Shown: positions 25,012 to 36,200 of the stretch, piece by piece
Numbering within the stretch: the first letter of the stretch is position 1
Layout of the letters: every line of letters starts with the position of its first letter
From: Acanthococcus lagerstroemiae
Lineage: Eukaryota > Arthropoda > Insecta > Hemiptera > Eriococcidae
Direction of reading: 5' to 3'
Assembly: GCA_031841125.1 (NCBI GenBank)
Contig: CM063112.1
Coordinates: 60,193,722-60,257,721 of the forward strand
DNA: 64,000 nucleotides
Made by a program: the position numbers and the translations under genes
The notes under the pieces: model-generated
Database searches by the model: none
Seen by the model: only the letters and a program-made list of their open reading frames with translations
Told to the model about the DNA's origin: nothing

Positions 25012-25370
25012 TGTTCGTACATCCCGGAACACGTGTGATTCGTCGAGTTACCATCTCCGTCTCACCGTTAAGACCATCCCGGAGGATTCGAGCTGTCGAT
25101 TCTACCACCAGACGTTCACTTAAGTCATAAGCTATCGAATAAGTAACGTACCCTTATTTGTTTCTGGTATTATAAGTAGACGTTATCTCGTGTCTGTATT
25201 CTTCCTGCTTGCCATCAGACCAGAGTAGGATCAGATTTTTTGAGGTATTCCGATAGCTAAGTACTCAGCAAACCCTGAGTTACTCCGTAAATTGAACACG
25301 CAAGATTCCGTAAGGCTCAAGTGCCTGAATCGTTCGCCTTGTACACCTCTCTACTAGTCGTGGCCTTACA
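25012..25370 (+). repeat. Probable solo BEL/Pao-like LTR
   Basis: Begins TGTTCGTACATCCC, close to the TGTTCGTCGTATGC start of the LTR at 3664, and ends GGCCTTACA. Directly after it comes GTGGTGTCCAGATACTT, which looks like a primer-binding-site region. A TATAA-type box (TATTATAAGTAGACG) sits near 25167. No gag-pol follows, so this would be a solo LTR plus a little leader. Confidence 0.4.
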
Positions 25371-25379
25371 GTGGTGTCC

Positions 25380-26300
25380 AGATACTTTTGAACCGGAACA
25401 TTTGCACGTCCGTGCAGAGCAAGCGCACTCAGAAAGAATAATGTGGAAGCGTGAATGAGTTGTTATAAATTTTATTGTGTGTTAATGATAACAAAAGGGT
25501 ATACTTCTAAATTATACTAGTGGTCATCTCCGTCGCTTCTCTGTGAATTCTGAATCTTCTACTTCCTGGAACCTAACGGAGAAACAATCTACCGTCAGTC
25601 TTACACTAGTAAGATGTGAGTGAATGGTATATTAACGTGCTATACATCTACAACGGAGGATTTTGTTGGCTATTGCTAGGTTTGTTGATTTGTTAGATTG
25701 TGATCAACAGCAGAGGACAGTCACAGAACCAGACACTTTTTTGATTATAATTTGATTGAATTCACTCACCGATTGGTTGCTGGCATCTTCACCAGCCATC
25801 TTAAAGGTGTGGACGTGGGAGCAACAACGAAAATAATAACAATAACGAAAACTAATTCAAATGAATGAACGCGCGAGCACTGGAATTCTTTTACTGCGAA
25901 CCCTCTTCTTAGCGCGTTGTGGTTCACAAGCGCAATTGCCAGATTTGGGGGCTGCTGCAGTGTTGCCAGATTGGGTGATCTCATGATGCCTGTGAGTGCT
26001 ATGTTGGTTTATGTGTAATAGGTCCAAGTGTGTGTCACGAGACATCATGCTTGGGTCGAAATATTTTTCGGCAAGTGGTTCCATCCCCATATACCGACTA
26101 ACCCTCCTGTTATTCTAGGAGCCTCGCCGTCGGTTACCACACCTTCGTAACTCTTACCACATCCGCCGCAGTCGAATTTTGGCCCTCTTTTCAACTCCCA
26201 CGAGCACATAAACAACACCCTCACCTACCTTTCTGCTGCTGGATACCTCTGCAACATATAGACAATAACCTTTCCGGAGCCCGTAGCCCGAGAGTGTAGT
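25380..26300. other. Unique DNA around the candidate exon
   Basis: No repeat structure or protein homology seen beyond the candidate exon at 25770-25799. Short overlapping minus-strand ORFs at 25766-26357 look like UTR shadows. Confidence 0.4.
25770..25799 (-). CDS. Candidate first coding exon (10 codons) with consensus donor
   Basis: On the minus strand ATG at 25799 reads MAGEDASNQS and is followed by TCG|GTGAGT at 25769, a good donor in phase 0. The ATG context (TTTAAGATGG) is favourable and the upstream 250 bp is moderately CpG-rich, like a 5' UTR. Downstream exons would lie leftwards, where the homopolymer-run block begins within 1 kb, so the rest of the gene cannot be traced. I do not recognise the protein. 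Confidence 0.3.
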
Positions 26301-26309
26301 TCCGTGGCT

Positions 26310-26910
26310 CAATAATAACAAAACAAAAAAATTACTATAGTCGATGAATACAAACACCTTGGGTAAGTATAATATCGTTAGAAAATAGACAAGGAAAAGA
26401 AATCCCTGCTAGAATAAAAAACGCATGGAAAAGTTTTTGGTCCCAAAAACAATTCTAAAAAGTCAACTAAGTATAAACAAAATAAGATCAGAATATTAGA
26501 AAATGTCGTATCAACCCTGATTCACGGAGCTCGGACGTGGTCGCTTACCAAAAACCAAGTAAACAGAGCACGAGTGACACAGAGGAAAATGTTGAGAAGT
26601 GTGCTCGGAATAAGGCAGAGAGAACAAGTAAGTAGTGACAGAGCTTACAAAATTAAGAAATTGAAATTTGATTATGCGGGCCACTTATACAGATCGGATC
26701 CAAATGGCTGGGGGAAAAGAGTTCTAGATTGGGTTCCACTGCATCATACAAGGAAGAACGGTAGACCTCCAACTATAGTACGTTCCAGATGAGAGTATCA
26801 AAAACCCATAGACGTGGCGGCATCACAGGGGAAAAGGGAAGTAAGAAATTCACACTGAACGCGTTAAAGATGCAGCGTACGTTCTCAGGAAGTGATACAT
26901 GATTGGTTGC
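26310..26910 (+). mobile_element. 3' fragment of a non-LTR retrotransposon
   Basis: VDEYKHLG near 26340 matches the KYLG block after the LINE reverse transcriptase. Downstream RKMLRSVLGIRQRE (near 26580), KIKKLKFDYAGHLYRSDPN (near 26645) and RKNGRPP (near 26752) form the usual C-terminal tail. Stops and frameshifts are frequent. It belongs to a different lineage from the 15.2-16.9 kb copy and resembles the minus-strand copy at 52.3-54.8 kb. Confidence 0.75.
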
Positions 26911-27322
26911 AAAAGTGAACTCGTGAACGTATTAGTCTGTGGTCTGTCTCAGAGTTTCTGATACTCTTATCTGGAACGGACTATAGATAACTCGATGAAA
27001 TAATAACAAGCGACCTCGCGGATCACGAGGTAGTAACAGGGTGTTTGCCATTGGGACTGTGCAAATTGTAGAAGCGCTAGTGTAGAATAGGTATTTTTTG
27101 ATAAGCGAACGATGCTTTGACGTCACTAACGTCTTCTTTTCTCTTCTTTTTCGTTTTCGCGGGAACATAAAAGCTCAGGACGCTACACGCACATCATGGA
27201 AATTCAAGGCTTCAAACAGTCAAGCTGCAGACTACAATCACACGGCAGACTTTGATCAACACAGAACATACTAGAATACATTTCCATTTTCCGTTTAATT
27301 CATTCCAAGCGGCAAGCAGAAA

Positions 27323-27716
27323 TAGTGATGGAAATGAGAATATGCTAATTTTTAAAATGCTAAGCATTTTGAGAATATTCTTAGCATCTGCTCGTTGAGT
27401 AAATACTCTAATATTTGAGCATATGCTCAAGGAGCAAATGATCAGCCAAGCATTGAAATAATGAGTATTTTCCCATTTATATATGCTCAATGAGCAAATT
27501 CTTGGAAAAGCATAAAAATAATGAGAATTTTCTCATTTTTTGATCATTTTCTCATTTATACAGATCAAACGAGTATAAATTTCAAAAATGCTGAGCATAT
27601 GCTCATCCAATAGAAAATGCTCTGCCATTTTAAGCATATTCTCATGCTGAGCATATGCTCAAGCATTTTGAGAATATGCTCACCAAAAGAAAATGCTCGA
27701 GCATTTTCCATTACTA
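27323..27716. mobile_element. hAT MITE of 394 bp with nested palindromes
   Basis: An exact 8-bp duplication AGCAGAAA flanks it (27315-27322 and 27717-27724). Ends are TAGTGATGGAAA on the left and, inverted, TAGTAATGGAAAA on the right. The body is packed with TGAGCATATGCTCA-like palindromes and their variants (near 27416, 27485, 27593, 27648, 27670). There is no coding frame. Duplication length and TAG-type ends point to hAT. Confidence 0.88.
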
Positions 27717-27724
27717 AGCAGAAA

Positions 27725-29757
27725 TCAAACACTCTACCTTTACAAGACAAATAAATTCAAAGGACATAAATCCAAGGAATTTAAAAACTCAGGAGTTTCA
27801 ACGAATATGAACTGTTAACTGCTGATAACAATTCAGAGGGACAGGAATTTTGTTTCGATTCAAATAAACGAGGAATTTTACTTCCATTCAAATAAAGTTG
27901 TGTTCTCGCTTCAGAAAACACACATTAATGTGTTCTCACTCCTCATTACAATGTTTATAAGACGAAAAGACATTAGCTCCACGCTCCACTCCTGGTCATA
28001 CAACGCGTGAAGTATTCGTGAACCGTTAATGCGAGAAAGATAATCTGTCATTTCAAGAACAAAACGTGATCTGCCAATTATTTATTCACGTTTTTTGTTA
28101 ATTCCGCTACAAGATTGTAATGGAAGTTTAAATTTGTGGCTGAAGGCGTGTGACGGTTTTTGATGATTCCTCAATCCTCATAACAAACAGACGAAGGTAA
28201 ATAGTCAAATAAGAAACGAAATATTCGTGAAAGACCTCTGAAACAGAATACCAAAATTACCATTTACTTAATACTGCTAACATATTATGAGACATAACTC
28301 ACATCGCATTATTCCTCGGAAAATTATCTGATAAGAATACCACAGAATCTTGCATGTACTTTGTTTGATTCAAATACATTATACGCTAATTCAACTGAGA
28401 ACCCATTTCATACAAACAAACAATACACTTACCTCTTCTACATCCAGTTAATGTCTTCACTTTCTTTGAGGAAATAGTTCTTTTTGTAGAAAAGTACGAG
28501 GAGTAAAATACGAAATTACAAAATAAAACGTAAACACGTTGCATTGCATTTGTAAATCCAAATTGTAAGCGTAATGGAGACTGGAGAGAATACATTCATA
28601 ATAGTGGACTAATTTATCGATAGATGGCAGCAATTGCCGGAGAACGAAACTGAGCTAAAACTGAACTATGAGCTATAAACAATTCAGTCATATTTATTGA
28701 AATGATGATGAAAATTCGATTGCAATAGGGTGCTTGCAGCGCTGCGCGCGGGCAAACACCCTAAAACCTGCGGGAATGCTACGGGAACACTGAACATACA
28801 CGCTGAGGTTACTAAACCAAATTAAACAAGGTCGGAGCTGGTTCAGAAAAGGTCAGTTACCTAGGAAAAACAAATTGAACTGCGCCACAACCGGCATTTC
28901 ATTACTACTAAGAAACATCCAACAGAATTTTCCAGCAATGTGGCAACGGTAGGATTCGGAGATATTTTAAAAGTATTTCAACCAATGCGCCTATAAACAC
29001 ATCAAACATTTTTCATAAAACATAATTCTATCAAATTATTTTGCGGTTAATTGAACATTTACAAGACTGTAGATTGTCAGCTTTAAACTCTGAGCTTCAA
29101 TTATCAGTTCTACTTTTAATGTTCTTTCTGTAACCAATAAAACATGGAATACATATACAAATTTTACCGACTAAGACGAGGATCTGAGGGGTGACGGCAG
29201 GTAACACGTCTATCTGTGGTGCACCCGAATTTCAGGTCAATGCTGGGTGCGCGTTGCCTCGGTCAGTAGGGTGTTCCACAGTGACCCTGGCAGGACAGCG
29301 CGAATCCGAAGCCGAGAGGTGAAAAGTGGCACGGGTCAGCCTCAATGCGTCCCTCTGGTCACTGACGCGATACTCGAAAGGTTAGTTTCCGGAGCCAGAG
29401 GTGCAAAGTCTGGGGAGCCACTTCAACATACGTTCATCGCCATACGCTTCACCAAGTGAACGGTATGTAAAAAGGGAGGGGATTCTCAGGGACGGGTAGG
29501 CGAGAATGTAATGCTCTAAAAACTGAACTCTCATCCAGGGCCGTATTCTTCTATGTTCTTATGATGTGATTTGCATCATCCTAATTTTCTGGGCCCGAGG
29601 CAAATGAAAATATGGATCAAGGAGAAAAATGGGGCAAAAATGGATGGGTTTAAGGAAACACAGGGGCCAGCTTATTCTGGCTTTGCAGCATACTAAGAGA
29701 ATAGGAACAGGTGCACGCTTTCATATCCAATATTCAGATCAGTATACAATAAAACTG
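27725..29757. other. 3' flank of the four-exon gene, no gene supported
   Basis: AT-rich DNA. A minus-strand ORF (28386-28595) contains a GTAAGTG donor-like site near 28431 but nothing else supports it. A hairpin AGGGTGCTTGC...GGCAAACACCCT occupies 28727-28762. A dispersed repeat lies at 29358-29451. Confidence 0.4.
29358..29451 (+). repeat. Dispersed repeat, also at 49719-49802
   Basis: TCACTGACGCGATACTCGAAAGG and the following GGAGCCA / CATCGC-ATACG phrases occur in the same order and orientation at 49719-49802. Family unknown. Confidence 0.6.
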
Positions 29758-29763
29758 TTTATT
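29758..29763 (-). promoter_or_regulatory. Polyadenylation signal AATAAA of the four-exon gene
   Basis: On the minus strand AATAAA lies 39 nt beyond the TAA stop at 29803-29805. It fits the end of the secreted-protein gene and predicts a very short 3' UTR. Confidence 0.6.
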
Positions 29764-29802
29764 ATGAAAAAGCTACAAATACATCAGTCTTGTTATAATA
29801 CG

Positions 29803-30216
29803 TTATACTTTCGACGGTCCAGTCGAAGACGTGTAATCGCTGGTCACTGGCTCGGACGCGGTGGGCACCGGACTCGGCTGCACATACTGCGGCTCCACTT
29901 CTCTAACTATCGGGCAGTAACACGGCAGCAAGTGGATTGGCTGATAGCCGGCAGCATTGCCGCTGTATGGAACGCTAGCTTGATAGCCGGTCTTTGACCA
30001 CCGTTCGTCTTTGCTGCCGCCGCACAAACAGGGTACAAATCGAACTGCAGCCAGCGTAGCTTGCGGCGGCGGCACTTGGTGCTCCACGTGCGATATTTTA
30101 ACAAACGGGATCGGCGTGTTGTGCCCCGATCCGGGTGTGAAGCCCGGGCTTTGGTGTGCCGTTTTGTAAGGTGGAAATGGCGCGGGAACCGCTGGGAACA
30201 TCGCTAACGGCAGGAT
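29803..30216 (-). CDS. Exon 4 (last) of the secreted-protein gene
   Basis: Acceptor TGCTTTTTCTTCCAG precedes 30216 and reading continues in phase 0 with ILPLAMFPAVPAPFPP. The exon has 137 codons and a TAA at 29805-29803. It carries both PC-x-C motifs and a Ser/Thr/Pro-rich tail (SPVPTASEPVTSDYTSS). Codon use is more GC-rich than the flanking introns, which supports coding. Confidence 0.82.
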   Translation of the reverse strand: MLPLAMFPAVPAPFPPYKTAHQSPGFTPGSGHNTPIPFVKISHVEHQVPPPQATLAAVRFVPCLCGGSKDERWSKTGYQASVPYSGNAAGYQPIHLLPCYCPIVREVEPQYVQPSPVPTASEPVTSDYTSSTGPSKV

Positions 30217-33200
30217 CTGGAAGAAAAAGCAAACAAAAGCGGTAAGTTGTGGGAACGTCAGGAGATCTTGGAGCTAGAAAATGAATTGAACTGGGTTACA
30301 GGCCATACAGACCTCTCTGAATGTAGTGCTAAGAAGGGCCTACTGGTCTGTCAGACTGGCAAGATAGCGACGGGCTATCTGTTTCTTTGTCTAAAGGACT
30401 GGCTGGCTGAATGTCAGTCTTTCTACTTGGCTGTATGTTGGAGTAACAAATTTGGTCAGCACTTTTTCGTGTTTCAAATATCTTTCTATGGAAGCAGACT
30501 ATCAGTGGGTATAGAGACAAGATAGAAGGTAAAATACATTTGGCAATAGTAAATCTGAATAATTGTCCGAAGTTCTTGATATCGAGTTTAGGAGTGGATG
30601 GTCCAAATTAAGAGCAGATAGTCGCGATAATTGGTAGAAGAGCTAACCGCTGTCAATTTGAGATCACCTGCCCGAATATCCTGGAACACTGGTCAGTGTT
30701 TGTAAGTAACGCGAGTAAAAGTGCAAACTCGTACGTCGCGAACCGTTACGCTACTTTCATGTGAAAAAAACAAATAAATAACCTAATGCAGAAAACGACG
30801 AACTATTAATACAGCAGAAATCCTCATTTCTATAATAAGTGGACGCAGCCGACGATCTACGACCTGGCTCATTTATTCGCCAAGATGTATATCCCACTAA
30901 TAACTTTTTTCTTTCTCTCTCTCTTCATGCCAACTTACTGCAGGTAGCACTTGCTGACTGAGCTTCTGTACGTGGTAATAATAGAGTGAGGTTTCTGCGA
31001 CATTCAATATCAATTATACCGGGTTGTGCACTCGCATATGAGCACGCCTCCTGCGTAAACGTTTTTCGAACACCACTAATTAACAATTAGTGTTTCGGAT
31101 TTTGATAATTTCCGAGAAATTTGATACAAAGGAGAAAGTATAAACATCAAGCCTAAATGGTTTCAAAAATTAATCGAAAATTATTATACGAAGGTCAGCG
31201 CGCGGGTCGAGTAATTAAATTTCGTGGATATGATCGACGCCCTCACTTGTTAGCATTTTTGAATCTAAACTCATATCACGCGGTAGCGTTGAATAACAAG
31301 CCTGGCCAAATGTAAAACGCGTCTTAGCCCACTTCCAGATCACGAATTCGTGAAAATGTGTACGATTTTCACGCCTGTTCTGGTCGTGTCTAATCATAGA
31401 AGATTGCGCCCATCTACATACTGACCGATGGGTAATTTGCTCGAGATTATGTCCGTACAATGTACGGCATTGGTATCAGAGTAGGCCACAGGCTACTTCC
31501 AGTTTCCACAGGTAGAAAATCGGTGAATCTACATTTCTAACAGCACTAGTATTAAAAATAAGCAATTGAAAACAGTATGAAATAATAATCAGGTATATAC
31601 CTAGGGAGAACTTAGTCTGAGCCCCAACAGTAAGAGACATTTGCTAATGCAAAAATTTTAATTAGAAAATGTTTCTAATTAAAAGAAACTCTATGCTGAT
31701 CAATCTACTGAAGATTCCCAGATTTCCGAAGGAGAAAAAACATGGAGACCCCTTCTCTTCGCAGGGTTGCAAAACTGATACCTTCGGAGCTTCACACAAC
31801 ATGGGTTTCAGGGCCTTAAAATTCTAAATCCAACTCAGTGCATAACTATAATGTAAGCTAAGCATTACTTGTTCTTAGTGGTAGATGAAGATGAAATTCT
31901 CAACAAGCAGTATAGTTAGCAAAGTTAGACGTGGCACTAGTATTTTTTTTTAGTGAGGAGGTGGCTGTTCCAGAATACTTGCTTTTCCAGGAAAGGAAAG
32001 GGGAGAATCAGTAGCGTAGCGGGGGGATGTGCCCCCAATATTTTTACATAGTCCTCTAATATCGGTGATTTTTTTAAATACCTCAATTTTCGACTTTTTC
32101 TCCCTTGAAAATCTTATTTTGCCCCTCTTTGGGAAGATTATAGCTACGCCACAGGGGAGAATGTGGGAGATTTGGATTCACTTGATGCATCAGGAGATCT
32201 GGAGAAGTCTTAAGTCTTCGAAGACCTCCCCCTCCCCCACCAACTCTATCTCTAACGGTTAGGGAGATTTGGATACCTCATCATAACAGAGTAAGGTCAG
32301 ATGGAAAAAACAGAGCGTTTCGGGTATTCAAAAGATTCTCTCCCACGAATTACACGAATATTTTGGTAGAAACGACTGATTTCTCCACTGTTTGGATATC
32401 ACGCTGTCTAAGAACTCGAATAAACTAACCTAATGATTATACGTAGAAAATACAAAATTTGTACGAAAATATTAATAAATAAAAAAAAGTTGCTTCTCTC
32501 GCTACTTCTTTTTCTATAGGACCATATCCATATCCGGACGTCGGTGATTGTATCCTTCAAATCACTCGGGTCGGGGAGTTTGAGATTGTATTTCTACTCA
32601 GGGTAGGCAATCCGCAGTCTCTACTCCCCCCCCCAATGGCGGCCTTAGTCCCTCTATAGCCTTCCCCTTCCGCAGCTCCATCACCCTACGCCCTCCTCGC
32701 TCAACCACCTCGAAGATCTCCTGGTCCTCCAACCAGGAGCTTCCACCACCATGACCACCCCTCCCCCTCGAGAGCCCTTCCCCTCAAGACCCCCTCCCCG
32801 GGACCAGACCTTCCGCACCATGGCCTTCATTCGCCTTCCCGGGCGCCTCTCTCACCAAGGAATTCCTCCTCCACCAGGACCACTTCCTCACTATTACCCC
32901 TCCCACCCGGGATTTTTACCTCCCTCTACAGTCCCGCCACCACCGTAGTTTTCCTCCCCTTCAGGAGCTCCCTCCTCCACCATGAGTACCTCTTACACCC
33001 CTGGGCCTTTATCTACCAAAATTTTACTGCCCCTCCAAGACCCTCACCAACCCGCAGCGACTTGAGATCTTGAAGATCATGGGTAATTATGTCATTATAT
33101 GTCTTATTATGTCGGTTATGTCTTAAAACTTAGAGATCTTTTATGTTAGAACAACCCGCAGTGCGTCCCCCCCCCCCCCCCGGAGACGATGGCGGCGGAT

Positions 33201-36200
33201 TTTACTTTTTTAGTATATAGAGAGATTATTTTCAGAACTTTGAATTTCTTCCTCTTGGCTTTGGAGGAGGGGTGATACATCCCCATATCTACGTACCCGC
33301 TCCCCCTTTTTACGTCAATGTTTTTTTTTATTTTATTGTAATTTTTTTCAATAATCTTTCTAGTGCTAATAAAAGGCTGAAAGCACGGTTGTTGACCCTG
33401 AAATTCTAATGTTGTTCTTTTATTCATTTGGATCATTTCGTTAGTCATTTTTTGTTAAAGTAGGTATAAGGGCTAATCACTGTGTCTGTTTTAACATAAC
33501 TTCATTGTTGTTCTTCAGTATTAATACTGTATTTATGGACGCAGAAAATGGACGCGATAAGATCGAAGGCTGTTAATTATGACTAGTTAATCTTTATGAT
33601 TTCTAATTGCTTGTTTTGATTTCCGTGTTTGATGAGTGAATAAAGTGGAGATAAAATTTGGTATTTCAAAATATCATTTTAAACGAGGAAGTCGAATCCC
33701 AACTTCCCGACTTTTAGGGGCTTAGCCGGATTCCAACTGATGAAACAATCCAGGCCATTGAGATCTACAACCAAACACTATGGATACAGGGAATATTTTA
33801 TAGGGTGAGGTTGCCTATTATGGACCCCCAGTTTATCTTGGAAGCTATTAGCGCTACCAAGTGGCAAAACATATATGTTGTACCTCTCTAGTCACAGATC
33901 AATATCATGCAAAAAGTCGCTCCTCGAAAGCCGAAAAAAAAATTACAGTCAAAAAACAAAAATTGATAAGTCAACTTTTTTTTTCATCTCAGTTTTTTCA
34001 TTATCATTTTCGAAAAATTCGTGATCAAATTTTTTCTTTTCCTGTAAAGTTGAGTACGTTCCAAGCACTTTCAGAGGATTACTTCATTCTTCAAGTTGAG
34101 GCTTCCGTATTCAAGGTAAGTTTGTTTGAAAATTTCACTATATGGGACTCCAATATGGACCCCTTCATCACTCATGAGTTTTTTTCAAGTTTTCTTAAAA
34201 TGACTTGTATTATTTTTGGCTTTTATTCGTAATAAATGACCTTATTTTATGGGTTCTCATTCGAGTATTGTTTATGCTATTTCTCTCATTTAGAATTCAA
34301 AAGTACAAATCAGAGTAATTATGTTGCCGCAATTTTATTAAAATGTCTTCTAACTACATTGTTTTAATTTCATAATTTAATGTTTTACTATTTCTATTGA
34401 TCAATTATACATTCATTTACATTTTTCCTTCATCAAAAGAATTCATTTGGGGTTCATCAAACAGTGAGCCCAAAAATTTGATTTTAAACAATGATACATT
34501 TTTTTGGGGGGGGGAGAATGCAATCTCAAAAATTGCGTGTAATTGCATTTTTCAAATTCTACTTAGGTAGTTATTAGCCAATATTATCAATACAAATTTA
34601 GCCATTTCAACCGAAATAAATCGTGTCAATAGGGGACCATTTCGTCCAAAAACAAGATGGGTCCATATTTGGCAACCTTACCCAGAGCCGATCAAGATAG
34701 CAGATCCCTGACAAATACAGTTGCTGGGAGAACTCGCAATCTCTGTGACTTTGCCAGTTATGTTCAAGTCAAAAGGTCTGCAAGTCTCCTCGGTATTTTC
34801 TAGCAATATTCAGGCAATACTAAGCAGGTATGTCGACTGTTCGTGAACTAAATATTGAATTACTTCGCCGAGATTCGAAAAGGATCGACGATGTCGTAAT
34901 TGACTTGTCAACCGATTTTGAAGTTCTCGAGCTACTCCGTCACAATCGTGCCACACATACCTACCTCTGAATACACACACAAACCCGCGTGATGTAACCA
35001 CGACCAACAAAGATTTTACATATCTATAAGCATTTTACGCGTAAAAAATTCGTGTTAGCTTGGCTGGCCCCATAGCCGGTAATCAATAAACGAAAATATT
35101 CGAAGTGTACGCGCTATCATACACCGATCGATCGAGTTTACGTAATGCAGAGCGCGATCTCGATCGGTCATACTTGCAAAATGAGTTCATTTCTTGTTAT
35201 AGAAATTGCGTGCGTCCGGATTTTTAATATTTGTACGCGTTAGTGGCGATCGCGCGCGCGATTGCTCCGAGACCGGCGATATAACAGTCGTTGTCAATTA
35301 CCCGCTGTCCGGTCCTGTTTACACGGCAATAAATACGTGTGTAAACGCATATGAGACATGGTAATGTGCGTGTAACATCGACCAAGTGATTGTGCAGTAA
35401 AATAGCCTGCTGAAAGCGGTATTAAGTCATTGAAGACTTGAAAAAGTCATACAGGACAATCGGAGCTACCCATATATGAGTACATCCTCCCTCATACAGT
35501 CTCCCAACTGGCACTGCGAAGTCAATACGAGCTCACATGCACAATATGAATTTTCCCAGATTTCACGAACGCTTCCAGATAGGTACTCTACCACGAATGA
35601 AGATCGAAGCTGGACAAATTAAAATCGTCGGATGAAAGGTAAATTGGGCGTAAAATCGGTAATCATGGCGACGGTGATGTAATGTAGCACCTCGGAGGCT
35701 GCCTGTTTTAGACTTGTGACGACACGATGACGGTGTAAAATATGTCACAATTTCAACAGCTGACGAGATTTCTGATTATACTATAAACAACATGAAATGA
35801 ATAGGTGATCTGGTTCCGCAGACTGATGTCTCACAAAAGTCCCCACGAGTATAGAATCATCGCAAGATATTCTTTTATTGCAGAATCCATATCTCTTTTT
35901 CTAATTTGCTCTCAACCCGACCCGGAATCCGCCCTTTCGAACATTACTTCGGAGACGTCGGGGAGGCTGTTAGGGCTGTCTTAACCCTCTTTCCTTCTGG
36001 CCGAAAAACCCGGCCTAGGTCGAAATCTGGCGAGCTGCTACGTGGGCTCGAACCCGGGATCTCCAGATTCCGAGACCAACGCGCTATCCACTCGGCCAAC
36101 CAGACCCCTGCAGAATCCATATCATGACACATGATAAGTACAATAATGAGCAGCAGGGGCGCCACAACCTTACACTGTGAGTGGGTGCTTAGAGCATGTG

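Noticed and set aside
28386..28595. Minus ORF with a hydrophobic start and internal GTAAGTG
   Set aside because: The hydrophobic stretch has no good start context, and no partner exon was found.
27038..28762. A 1.7-kb transposon bounded by AGGGTGTTTGCC and its inverse
   Set aside because: Only 12 bp match, there is no duplication, and the right end already forms a local hairpin (28727-28762).
32751..32948. Pro-rich ORF of 65 codons
   Set aside because: It is a by-product of the C-rich minisatellite and has no splice or promoter support.
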